Assembly: GCA_035762175.1 (NCBI GenBank)
Contig: DASTPP010000217.1
Location: forward strand, 1 to 8,373
From: DASTPP01 sp035762175
GTDB lineage: Bacteria > Myxococcota_A > Polyangia > Polyangiales > Polyangiaceae
Length of the DNA: 8,373 nt
Reading direction: 5' to 3'
Shown here: positions 1-8,002 of the stretch, piece after piece
How the letters are laid out: the number at the start of each line of letters is the position of its first letter
How positions within the stretch are numbered: position 1 is the first letter of the stretch
Notes under the pieces: model-generated
Told to the model about the DNA's origin: nothing
What the model saw: the letters and a program-made list of their open reading frames with translations, nothing else
Databases searched by the model: none
Made by a program: the position numbers and the translations under genes

Positions 1-294
1 GTCGTTGGTCTCGCACGCGTTCGAGCCGTCGGCGCGGTTGGGCACCCACTGGCGGCAGAAGTCGATCATCGAGCGGGGGAAGGGGCCGGCGGCCTCGGTG
101 GCGCTCAGGCACAGCTGCGCGGCCGAATCGAAGGCGAAGCCCTGGGGGCAGAAGGCGTCGGCGGCGGCGATCTCGTCGGTGGCGGCGGCCTCGGCGGGCG
201 CGTCGGCCTCGTTCGAGCCGGCACAGGCGGCGAGCAGCGAGGCGCCGGCCAGCAGGCCGAGGGCGGTCAGGGAGAGGGAGCGAATCGTTTGCAT
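1..294 (-). CDS. Lipoprotein with Cys-rich module, N-terminal 98 residues only (paralogue of the adjacent M23 peptidase)
   Basis: Only the first 98 codons lie in the window; the gene continues past base 1. The protein opens with a lipoprotein signal: MQTIR, a hydrophobic stretch, then the lipobox LAAC with Cys24 as the predicted acylated residue. A low-complexity Ala/Glu/Asp linker follows, then a four-cysteine module (Cys48, Cys61, Cys79, Cys93 by count) with the landmarks FCPQG, AAGPFP and ACET. This module differs at only 3 of 54 residues from the one in the neighbouring M23 peptidase, so the missing part may also carry a peptidase domain; that is inference. The start is supported by AGGTGA five bases upstream of the ATG. 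It lies 76 bp downstream of the peptidase gene on the same strand, so the two may be co-transcribed, although a small AT-richer patch (about 303-335) could hold a separate promoter. The molecular function cannot be read from this fragment. Confidence 0.85.
   Translation of the reverse strand, partial: MQTIRSLSLTALGLLAGASLLAACAGSNEADAPAEAAATDEIAAADAFCPQGFAFDSAAQLCLSATEAAGPFPRSMIDFCRQWVPNRADGSNACETND
7..170. repeat. Dispersed direct repeat, copy A (second copy at 1328-1491)
   Basis: Bases 7-170 align without gaps to 1328-1491 (offset 1321). I counted six mismatches, at 61, 112, 118, 120, 122 and 127, giving 158/164 identical. Identity falls away right after the block on both sides, with a 3-base length difference at the linker end. 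The block encodes the Cys-rich module of the truncated lipoprotein. Confidence 0.9.
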
Positions 295-299
295 CGGGG

Positions 300-305
300 T
301 CACCT
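300..305 (-). promoter_or_regulatory. Ribosome binding site of the truncated lipoprotein gene
   Basis: On the minus strand AGGTGA ends five bases before the ATG at 294-292. It is a good Shine-Dalgarno match and fixes the start of the partial lipoprotein. The M23 gene upstream has no comparably placed site. Confidence 0.65.
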
Positions 306-370
306 GTCGAATATCTCGTTAACCGTAAGAGTCGATGGGGGTGAAGGCCGGGCGGGGCGCGCGCGGCGCC

Positions 371-1600
371 TCAGAAGCCGGCGTTGACGTCGAAGCCGGT
401 GGCGCTGAAGTGATCGCTCCAGGGCTCGAGCGACGACTGGAGCGAGGGCGGCGGGCTCGCGAGCGCGGGCTTGCCGCGCACGCTGCAGGCGAGCAAGAGG
501 TAGGGGTCGGGGCGGCGGCCGCGCATGACGGGGCCGGTCTTGGTGGCCACGCCGTTGGGGGCGAGGCAGGCGCTCCGAAAGCTCTGCTCGAAGCTCGTCG
601 CGGCGGCGTTGCCGGCGTTGTCCGACGAGCGGTGGCCGTCGGCGAGCGCGGCCTGGCGCGAGCCGTGAATGGTCACCTCCCAGTGCACGTGGGCGTTGAT
701 GCCGGCCGACGAGGCGTTGCCCGTCTTGCCGACGGTGCCGACGCGCCCGCCCTTGCGCACGCTGCCGCCGTTCGTGACGCTGACCGAGGCGAGGTGGGCG
801 TAGAAGATCGAGGCCCAGAGCTGCTGGCCGCCCGCGAGGCTCTGGGGCACCGGGCAGGCGAGCTGCACCCAGTTGCCGAAGCCGCCGTCGAAGCCCGTCT
901 GCACGCCGTCGCTGTCGCAGACCGAGAAGAGCTCGGTGCCGACGGGCGCCAGAAAGTCAATGCCCGAGTGGGTGCCGGCGCTGTTCGAGCGCGAGGCGCC
1001 GAAGTGGCCGGCGCCGAGCGAGTCCGAGCGGACGCCGAGATCGATCGGCATGATGTACGCCCACTCGCCCGAGGCGCCGCTCTTGGGGCGGGCGAGCCCG
1101 ACGGCGATGCGGTTGGTCTCGCAGGCGGCGCCGCCGCCGCCGGCCGTCTGGCAGAAGAACACGTCGTCCTTGCTGAACGGCCCGTACAGGTTCGCCCCGT
1201 CCGAGCAGTAGCCCTGCTTGGCGTCGGGCGCCGTACCCACGGCGCAGCCGTCGGCCTTGCGCGTGAACAGCCGCGCGTCGACCGCCAGTGAGCGGGCCCA
1301 GCGCGTGGCCGGGCCGCCCGCGTCGGCGGTCTCGCACGCGTTCGAGCCGTCGGCGCGGTTGGGCACCCACTGGCGGCAGAACTCGATCATCGAGCGGGGG
1401 AAGGGGCCGGCGGCCTCGGTGGCGCTCAGGCAGAGCTGGGTGCCCGAGTCGAAGGCGAAGCCCTGGGGGCAGAAGGCGTCGGCGGCGGCGACGGCCTCGT
1501 CGGTCGTCTGGGCGTCCTGCTCGGCGTCTGGGGCGCCGCAGGCGGCGGCGCCGAGGGCGGTGAGGGCGACGAGAAGGCGGGGGGTGAGTTGGGTTCGCAT
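371..1600 (-). CDS. M23 (lysostaphin/LytM-type) zinc metallopeptidase lipoprotein with two Cys-rich modules
   Basis: 409-residue predicted envelope peptidase. M23 enzymes cut peptide cross-links in peptidoglycan. The N-terminus is a lipoprotein signal with Cys21 after an Ala-rich lipobox (AAAC); there is no twin arginine. Residues 44-91 and 119-162 are two diverged copies of one module, each with the pattern C-x12-C-x7-GPF-x7-C followed by ACET; only the last inter-cysteine gap differs. The catalytic domain spans about 178-375. All expected M23 positions are present: His211 and Asp215 (HSGID), His269 (YAHL), and His304/His306 (HVHWE), so it should be active. The module function is unknown; cell-wall or polysaccharide binding is a guess. 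The ATG at 1600 has no strong ribosome site. The tail after about residue 375 is Pro/Ser-rich. The substrate could be the cell's own wall or that of prey; the sequence does not say. Confidence 0.93.
   Translation of the reverse strand: MRTQLTPRLLVALTALGAAACGAPDAEQDAQTTDEAVAAADAFCPQGFAFDSGTQLCLSATEAAGPFPRSMIEFCRQWVPNRADGSNACETADAGGPATRWARSLAVDARLFTRKADGCAVGTAPDAKQGYCSDGANLYGPFSKDDVFFCQTAGGGGAACETNRIAVGLARPKSGASGEWAYIMPIDLGVRSDSLGAGHFGASRSNSAGTHSGIDFLAPVGTELFSVCDSDGVQTGFDGGFGNWVQLACPVPQSLAGGQQLWASIFYAHLASVSVTNGGSVRKGGRVGTVGKTGNASSAGINAHVHWEVTIHGSRQAALADGHRSSDNAGNAAATSFEQSFRSACLAPNGVATKTGPVMRGRRPDPYLLLACSVRGKPALASPPPSLQSSLEPWSDHFSATGFDVNAGF
1328..1491. repeat. Dispersed direct repeat, copy B (first copy at 7-170)
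   Basis: This is the partner of 7-170, about 96% identical with no gaps. It encodes the first Cys-rich module of the M23 peptidase. The second module of the same protein (residues 119-162) is far more diverged, so the near-identity is specific to these two blocks and not to modules in general. Confidence 0.9.
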
Positions 1601-1694
1601 GGCGTCGTCTCGGAGTCCTCGGGGTCAGGCTTGTCGGCGATTCGCTTTCAAGATGGACGGGGGGTAAGCGGGCGGCGGGGGCCGCCTTCGGGGG

Positions 1695-1735
1695 CGCGAC
1701 GCCGCCGGCGCGCGGGGGCGCCGGCCGGCGTCGCG
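1695..1735. terminator. Strong GC hairpin, terminator-like but without a T tract
   Basis: The left arm 1695-1711 (CGCGACGCCGCCGGCGC) pairs with 1718-1735 over 17 base pairs with one bulged base, closing a 6-base loop. It lies downstream of the FAD lipoprotein gene and upstream of the peptidase gene, both minus strand. Neither side has a T run, so it is not a classical intrinsic terminator. It could act with Rho, protect the mRNA 3' end, or partly separate the two genes. Confidence 0.45.
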
Positions 1736-1789
1736 AGAGGTCACACGGGCCCGGCCGGGGAGCCGGCGGGCCTGAGCCCGACCGGGGGG

Positions 1790-1834
1790 CCGGGGGGCAC
1801 GGGCCCGAACGAAAGGCCGGGGGGCGCGGGCCCG
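1790..1834. repeat. Imperfect tandem repeat, 27 bp period
   Basis: CCGGGGGGCACGGGCCCG at 1790-1807 recurs at 1817-1834 with one mismatch. The surrounding bases contain further degenerate GGGCCCG/CCGGGG pieces. It lies directly after the stop of the FAD lipoprotein gene. Confidence 0.6.
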
Positions 1835-1850
1835 GCCGCGGGGCCGGGGC

Positions 1851-3617
1851 TCAGGGCAGGAGCTGGCCGTTGACCTTCCAGCGGGCGGGCGTGTAGAGCG
1901 CCGCCTGCACCTGGATGTCCTGCACGCTCTGCAGGGCGAGCTCGCTGCCGATGCTGAAGCGCGCCATGTGCGCCGCGGCGACGCCGGCGGCCGAGCCCGA
2001 CGACCACTCGATGGGGTGCAGGCGTGTCGCGGCGTTGACGACGAAGCTCTGGGCCATGGTCTTGCCGGCGACGAGCAGGTTGGTCACGGCGGCGTTGGTC
2101 AGCGCGCGGAAGGGTATGTAATAGGGCAGCGTGTCGTGCGTGCCGGTGTAGCGGTCGATGAACGCGGGGTAGCTGCAGGCGTTCTTCAGGCCGTGCACGT
2201 CGACCGCGTAGGCGCCGAGGGCGACGCGGTCGTAGAAGGGCGTGCCGGTCTTCGCGCCCGGGGCGCCGGTGATGTCGCCGGCCGTCATGATGAAGTTGCC
2301 GAGGCCGACCGAGCGGCGCGTGTCGCGGATGTAGGGCAGCTTCGACAGGCCGTGGCCGGTGCCGAAGACGGTGCGGTCGAGCTTGATGCGGTTCGCGAGC
2401 GGGCCCGCCTGCTGCTTCATGAACGCGTGCCAGCCGTAGGCGTGCCGCTCGGCGCCCGCCATGGCCGCGAAGTCGACGCCGCCGCGCCAGTCGCCGCGCT
2501 CGGCCGCCGCGTCGGCCTTCGACTTGAAGAGGTAGGCGAAGGGGTAGTCGTTGCCGGGGTTCCAGTTCTGGTTGCTGATGTCGCCGGCCGAGGGCGAGGG
2601 CGCCTCGCCGCGCAGCCGGCGGTAGCGCCAGACCTCCGAGAACGAGTAGGTGCGACTGCCGCTCGTGAGGCTGTAGAAGGCCTGCGACGACGCGTCGGCG
2701 GCGGGGATGGCGAAGTCCTCCGTGGTCGGGCCCGCCTCGAGCCGCATCGCGAACGGGAAGACCGTCGCCTGCCCGCAGCGGTCGTTGTCGGCGAGCGAGC
2801 CCTCTTCGGCCTCGTAGCCCTGCAGGTAAGGCGCGCCCGAGAGCGCGAGCAGCTCGCCCCAGTCGGTCGCGTCGATGAACACCGCGGGCCGCGCCGGGTC
2901 CGAGGGGAACTCGAGCACCGTCTTTTCGTAGCGGGCCGAGGGCGCCGGGTCGTACCAGTCCGGCACGTCCTCGGACGGCAGCTTGTCGTAGCCGCCCCAC
3001 TCGACGCCGGGCTTCGCCTGCCGCTGCACCGCCACGAGCCGGGTCGCGTACTCGCCCTCGACGACGACGCGCTTGACCACGGTCTGCTTGAAGATCTGCA
3101 GCCGCCCGTTGTTGCGGTAGGGCGCGGTCAGGTTCGCGATCGGCCCGACGAGCAGATCTTTCGGCTGAAAGCACTGAAAGCTCACCGTGCAGCGGTCGAC
3201 GCGGCCGGTGCCGATGAACATCTTCTGGAACCACCCGCTGATGTTGGCCGGGTCCTTGGCGATCTTGCCGACCTCGTAGCCGCCGGGCGTCGTGTGCCAG
3301 GCCTGGTCGATGGCGGGCACGCCGGTGGCGGTGAGCTGGCCGCCGAGCCACTCGGTCGGCTCGAGCAGACAGGTCTTCGCCCCGCGGTCGGCCGAGGCGA
3401 GCGCGGCGGCGAGGGCGGCGGTCGTGCCGCCGGCGATGACCACGTCGCAGTGCTTGACGGTGTCGGTGTCGGCGGGGCGCGGCGGCAGCTCGTTGGCGCT
3501 CTCGGCCGCCGCGGCCGCGCCCTCGCCTTCGCCCTCGGGCGGCGCGGCGCAGCCGGCGGCGAGCGCGAGGGGCAGGGCGAGGAGGCTCGAGAAGGGAAGG
3601 CGGGTAAGCGTGCTCAT
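1851..3617 (-). CDS. Exported FAD-dependent oxidoreductase-like lipoprotein (PF12831-type)
   Basis: 588 residues, predicted lipid-anchored flavoprotein. The signal is MSTLTRLPFS, a hydrophobic core and AAGC with Cys23, then an acidic EGEGEG linker and the enzyme domain from about residue 55. The N-terminal dinucleotide site is CDVVIAGGTTAALAAALAS (57-75) with Glu86 in LLEP, the usual ribose-binding position; WLGGQ follows. IDATDWGELLALSG (248-261) matches the family's conserved D-A-T segment. LPYIRDTRRS (427-436) and NLLVAGKTMAQSF (513-525), then GSAAGVAAA, match the C-terminal FAD-contacting motifs. The substrate is unknown. The Rossmann motif lacks canonical GxGxxG but fits the GGT(S/T)A subfamily, some of whose members are annotated near polysaccharide lyases. 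I prefer the ATG at 3617 over the in-frame ATG at 3752 because the signal peptide begins there and the extension is low-complexity Pro/Arg. The ribosome site is weak (GAAAG). Confidence 0.88.
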   Translation of the reverse strand: MSTLTRLPFSSLLALPLALAAGCAAPPEGEGEGAAAAAESANELPPRPADTDTVKHCDVVIAGGTTAALAAALASADRGAKTCLLEPTEWLGGQLTATGVPAIDQAWHTTPGGYEVGKIAKDPANISGWFQKMFIGTGRVDRCTVSFQCFQPKDLLVGPIANLTAPYRNNGRLQIFKQTVVKRVVVEGEYATRLVAVQRQAKPGVEWGGYDKLPSEDVPDWYDPAPSARYEKTVLEFPSDPARPAVFIDATDWGELLALSGAPYLQGYEAEEGSLADNDRCGQATVFPFAMRLEAGPTTEDFAIPAADASSQAFYSLTSGSRTYSFSEVWRYRRLRGEAPSPSAGDISNQNWNPGNDYPFAYLFKSKADAAAERGDWRGGVDFAAMAGAERHAYGWHAFMKQQAGPLANRIKLDRTVFGTGHGLSKLPYIRDTRRSVGLGNFIMTAGDITGAPGAKTGTPFYDRVALGAYAVDVHGLKNACSYPAFIDRYTGTHDTLPYYIPFRALTNAAVTNLLVAGKTMAQSFVVNAATRLHPIEWSSGSAAGVAAAHMARFSIGSELALQSVQDIQVQAALYTPARWKVNGQLLP

Positions 3618-3846
3618 GGGTACTTTCTTTGACGGCCCCGGGGCGGGGCCTGCGTTGCGGGCGGACGGGGGCGCCGGCGCCCGACCCTTCGGCCGGGGGC
3701 TTCGGCGCCCCTTGCGGTCATCGGGCGGGGCGGCCCCGGTGCCTCCCCGCACCTGGAAGACAGGGGGGGGCGAGCGGATTTGCGAAAAAAGAAGATCGCT
3801 CCGATCGCGGGCGACGCCCCCCGGGCGCCCCTACGACGCCACGGTT
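3618..3846. other. Spacer between the sigma factor and FAD lipoprotein genes
   Basis: This is a non-coding stretch of 229 bp. It holds a perfect 14 bp palindrome GGGCGCCGGCGCCC (3669-3682), other GC-rich inverted pieces, and one AT-richer patch (about 3778-3797) explained by the terminator below. A promoter for the FAD lipoprotein gene would be expected here, but I cannot point to one. Confidence 0.55.
3785..3806 (-). terminator. Candidate intrinsic terminator of the sigma factor gene
   Basis: Read on the minus strand: stem GATCG, loop GAG, stem CGATC, then TTCTTTTTT. The stem is only five pairs but the T tract is striking in such GC-rich DNA. It lies about 40 bases after the sigma factor stop codon, in the right orientation. 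Confidence 0.5.
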
Positions 3847-4680
3847 CTATTTCGACAACAGCCGACGGATGCTCACTTCGAGCTGGCTGCCGAGCAGGTA
3901 AACCAGGCTATCGAGCTCGCGCCCCTTGAGCGGCAAGCTCTGGCCGAGCCGCTGGCGGGTCGCGTCGAGCAGCTCGCGGCGGGCGCGCTCGAGGCGGCGA
4001 TAAATGGTGACGAAGTGCACCCGGTGCAGCTCGCCGAGCTGCTCGGCGCTCAGGCCGTCGATGTAGTGCTGGCGCAGCAGCAGGCGCTCGGCGGGCGGCA
4101 GCGCCTCGAGCGCCTCGGTGGCGGCGCGGCGGAAGGCCTCGGCGCAGGAGCGGCGCAAGAGGGCGAGCTCGGGGTCGTCCTCGGGCGAGGGCCAGCTCAG
4201 CCAGGCCTCGTCGTCGGCGATCTCGACCCGGCGCCGCTCGGACAGGTTGAGCGCGGTGCGCACGACGCAGGCGCGCAACCAGGGCTTGAGCGCGCCGCGG
4301 CCGGCGTACGTGGCGAGCTTGGGCGGGCCCCCTTCGGCGACGAGCAGGCGCTGGCGGGTGCGCTGCAGCACCTCTTCGCGCTCGGCGCGGGCGACGCCCA
4401 TGGTGCCGAGGGCCGACTCGGCCACGTCGGCGAGCAGCTCGCTCACGCGGCCGAGGGCGCGCCGGTCGCCCTGCAGGCAGGCGAAGGCGAGGTAGAGGTC
4501 GTCGACGTGCAGGTCGGCGTCGCCCTCGCCCTCGCCCTCGCCCTCGTCGGCCGCGCCGCGGGCCCTCTCGCGGGCCTTTCGCAGGTGCTCGGCGAAGGCC
4601 CCCTCGTCGACCTCGAACGAGGGGTGGGCCCGCCGGGCGAGGGCGACGAGTAGCGTTTCGTCGGGCGATATGCTACCCAT
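3847..4680 (-). CDS. Sigma-70 family (ECF-like) RNA polymerase sigma factor, myxobacterial type
   Basis: 277 residues from the ATG at 4680. A family-specific N-terminal segment of about 57 residues ends in an acidic linker (EGEGEGEGDAD, 47-56). Region 2 covers about 58-150 (GRGALKPWLRACVVRTALNL carries the typical end of region 2). Region 4 covers about 186-245, with ALEALPPAERLLLRQHYIDG and the helix-turn-helix LSAEQLGELHRVHFVTIYRR (210-229). The C-terminus SQLEVSIRRLL is reminiscent of the Myxococcales sigma family described as TIGR03001; that assignment is from memory. Such proteins direct RNA polymerase to a small regulon and are usually held inactive by a partner. The divergent neighbour, a kinase with an anti-sigma-like zinc finger, is the obvious candidate. 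An in-frame ATG at 4728 would add 16 residues but would overlap the kinase start. Neither start has a clear ribosome site, so a near-leaderless mRNA is possible. Confidence 0.9.
   Translation of the reverse strand: MGSISPDETLLVALARRAHPSFEVDEGAFAEHLRKARERARGAADEGEGEGEGDADLHVDDLYLAFACLQGDRRALGRVSELLADVAESALGTMGVARAEREEVLQRTRQRLLVAEGGPPKLATYAGRGALKPWLRACVVRTALNLSERRRVEIADDEAWLSWPSPEDDPELALLRRSCAEAFRRAATEALEALPPAERLLLRQHYIDGLSAEQLGELHRVHFVTIYRRLERARRELLDATRQRLGQSLPLKGRELDSLVYLLGSQLEVSIRRLLSK
4521..4546. repeat. Hexanucleotide microsatellite inside the sigma factor gene
   Basis: The unit CGCCCT repeats four times on the plus strand (4521-4544), giving alternating Glu-Gly in the sigma factor between its N-terminal segment and region 2. 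Length changes by slippage would stay in frame and alter only the linker. Confidence 0.8.
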
Positions 4681-4711
4681 AGGAGCCGATCTTAGCAGCG
4701 CCGAAGGCTCG
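4669..4711. promoter_or_regulatory. Putative overlapping divergent promoter/leader region of sigma factor and kinase
   Basis: Only 31 bases (4681-4711) separate the two preferred start codons. On the plus strand TATGCT (4669-4674) could be a -10 element, placing a start near 4681. GAAGG (4703-4707) is then a ribosome site four bases before the kinase ATG. On the minus strand TAAGAT (4694-4689) could be a -10 element eight bases before the sigma factor ATG, giving an almost leaderless mRNA. Neither has a convincing -35. The proximity is seen; the promoters are inference. Confidence 0.3.
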
Positions 4712-7471
<2,760 letters not shown>

Positions 7472-7477
7472 GCGCCC

Positions 7478-7492
7478 CGTTCGCGACGAACG
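7478..7492. terminator. Short hairpin after the kinase stop codon
   Basis: CGTTCG, loop CGA, CGAACG: a perfect six-pair stem beginning seven bases after the TGA of the kinase gene. No T tract follows on the plus strand, so at most it is a Rho-assisted end or an mRNA-stabilising hairpin. Confidence 0.3.
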
Positions 7493-7533
7493 ATCGGGCC
7501 CGCGCCCCCCAAACGGTGCGGCCGAAGCGATGG

Positions 7534-7655
7534 GCCGGCGCCCCCCCGCGCCCGGGGCCGCCCGCACGAGGCCCGGCGGTCGCGGCGCCGGATCGCCGGC
7601 GCCCCCCCGCGCCCGGGGCCGCCCCCGAAGCCCGCCGGGCCGCGCCGCCCGACTT
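7534..7655. repeat. Tandem repeat, 61 bp period, with a perfect 30 bp core in each copy
   Basis: The 30 bases at 7534-7563 are repeated exactly at 7595-7624, beginning GCCGGCGCCCCCCCGCG and continuing CCCGGGGCCGCCC. The remaining half of each 61 bp unit (7564-7594 and 7625-7655) is only loosely similar. Each core contains GGGGGCGCCGGC on the minus strand. Confidence 0.85.
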
Positions 7656-7685
7656 GACGGCGGGGCCGGGCGGGGGTGCTATACG
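7654..7685 (+). promoter_or_regulatory. Candidate promoter of the small Cys-rich membrane peptide gene
   Basis: TTGACG (7654-7659) resembles a -35 box. TGCTATACG (7677-7685) resembles an extended -10, with TG at 7677-7678 and TATACG at 7680-7685. Spacing between TTGACG and TATACG is 20 bases, longer than usual; reading TGCTAT as the -10 gives 17. With TATACG, transcription would begin at or next to the ATG at 7692, i.e. a leaderless mRNA. Confidence 0.45.
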
Positions 7686-7691
7686 ACGAGC

Positions 7692-7826
7692 ATGGCTTGT
7701 TCCGGCGGCGGTTGTGGCGGTTGCAAGGGGCCCCCTGACCCGATCGAAAGCACGCGCGAGGCCTGGCGCGCCTGGCTCTTTCTGCTCGTGCTCGGCGGCG
7801 TGCTGGTCGTCTTCGCGGCGCGTTAA
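7692..7826 (+). CDS. Small Cys/Gly-rich single-pass membrane peptide, 44 residues, unknown function
   Basis: The 44-residue peptide starts MACSGGGCGGCKGPP. Three cysteines (3, 8, 11; C-x4-C-x2-C) lie in a glycine-rich patch before a short polar stretch and one hydrophobic helix, AWLFLLVLGGVLVVFAA (27-43). It ends in Arg and TAA. The cysteines could bind a metal or an iron-sulfur cluster next to the membrane, but I do not recognise a family and this is a guess. Support for a real gene: a membrane helix placed cleanly after a soluble head, a promoter-like sequence ending six bases before the ATG, and an abrupt change from the low-complexity DNA upstream. There is no good ribosome site, consistent with a leaderless mRNA. 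It sits between the kinase gene (220 bp away) and the ABC ATPase gene (176 bp away) on the same strand, with no clear operon link. Confidence 0.65.
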   Translation: MACSGGGCGGCKGPPDPIESTREAWRAWLFLLVLGGVLVVFAAR

Positions 7827-7852
7827 CCCCGCGTCCCGGCGCACCGAAGCCG

Positions 7853-7873
7853 AAAAAGGCCGCGTCCCGGCCT
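7853..7873 (-). terminator. Intrinsic-terminator-like hairpin facing the minus strand
   Basis: On the minus strand AGGCCG, loop GGACG, CGGCCT, then TTTT. The six-pair GC stem plus T tract is textbook form. No minus-strand gene is visible just upstream of it, so it would stop antisense transcription running from the ABC gene region toward the small peptide gene. On the plus strand the hairpin has no T tract. Confidence 0.45.
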
Positions 7874-7989
7874 CGTCCCGAAATTGAGACCGGCGTGAAA
7901 TTGCGCCGGGGGCTCGGGCGAACGGGGGGGCGGCGCGAGGGTTCCACGAGGCGGGTTCGATGCCCGACCCCGGTGGCGGGCCCGCGGCC

Positions 7990-7995
7990 GAGGTG
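7990..7995 (+). promoter_or_regulatory. Ribosome binding site of the ABC ATPase gene
   Basis: GAGGTG lies seven bases before the ATG at 8003, a strong match and good spacing. It decides the start of the ABC ATPase. Confidence 0.75.
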
Positions 7996-8002
7996 CAAGC
8001 GC

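Larger units (their letters stand above)
1601..1850. other. 250 bp GC-rich spacer between the FAD lipoprotein and M23 genes
   Basis: No credible gene was found. The spacer contains a long hairpin (1695-1735) and an imperfect 27 bp-period repeat (1790-1834). A TTGAAA sequence on the minus strand (1651-1646) could be a -35 element for the peptidase gene, but I found no convincing -10 about 17 bases on, so no promoter is called. Confidence 0.6.
7472..7691. other. 220 bp spacer between the kinase and small membrane peptide genes
   Basis: No gene is supported until the ATG at 7692. The spacer contains a hairpin just after the kinase stop, a 61 bp-period repeat, and a promoter-like sequence at its end. 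In-frame upstream ATG 7530 would extend the small peptide through the repeat as Pro/Arg/Gly low-complexity sequence, which I do not accept as coding. Confidence 0.6.

Noticed and set aside
335..1291. Long plus-strand open frame opposite the M23 peptidase gene
   Set aside because: It is Ala/Gly/Arg low-complexity sequence with no domain. Very GC-rich DNA has few stop codons, and the opposite strand encodes an unmistakable M23 enzyme.
1784..1834. G-quadruplex candidate on the plus strand
   Set aside because: Several G6 and G3 runs exist, but the four-run rule fails because one loop is about 15 bases; the inverted GC pairs would more easily form ordinary hairpins.
1968..3632. 554-codon plus-strand frame opposite the FAD lipoprotein gene
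   Set aside because: The composition is Arg/Ala/Gly/Val-rich without motifs, while the minus strand carries clear flavoprotein motifs along its length.
3292..4653. 453-codon plus-strand frame spanning the FAD start, the spacer and the sigma factor
   Set aside because: It crosses a spacer with a terminator and overlaps two genes with recognisable domains; its own translation shows no family features.
7530..7691. 54-codon N-terminal extension of the small membrane peptide
   Set aside because: The extension reads through the 61 bp repeat and the promoter-like sequence as low-complexity Pro/Arg/Gly; the helix and cysteine head are complete without it.
7891..7905. Sigma-54-like promoter (GGC...TTGC)
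   Set aside because: The GG and GC elements are one base too close for the rigid sigma-54 spacing, and there is no CAC after GG.
7949..7970. tRNA T-arm-like sequence (GGGTTCGATGCCC)
   Set aside because: No matching acceptor stem, D arm or anticodon arm could be built around it.
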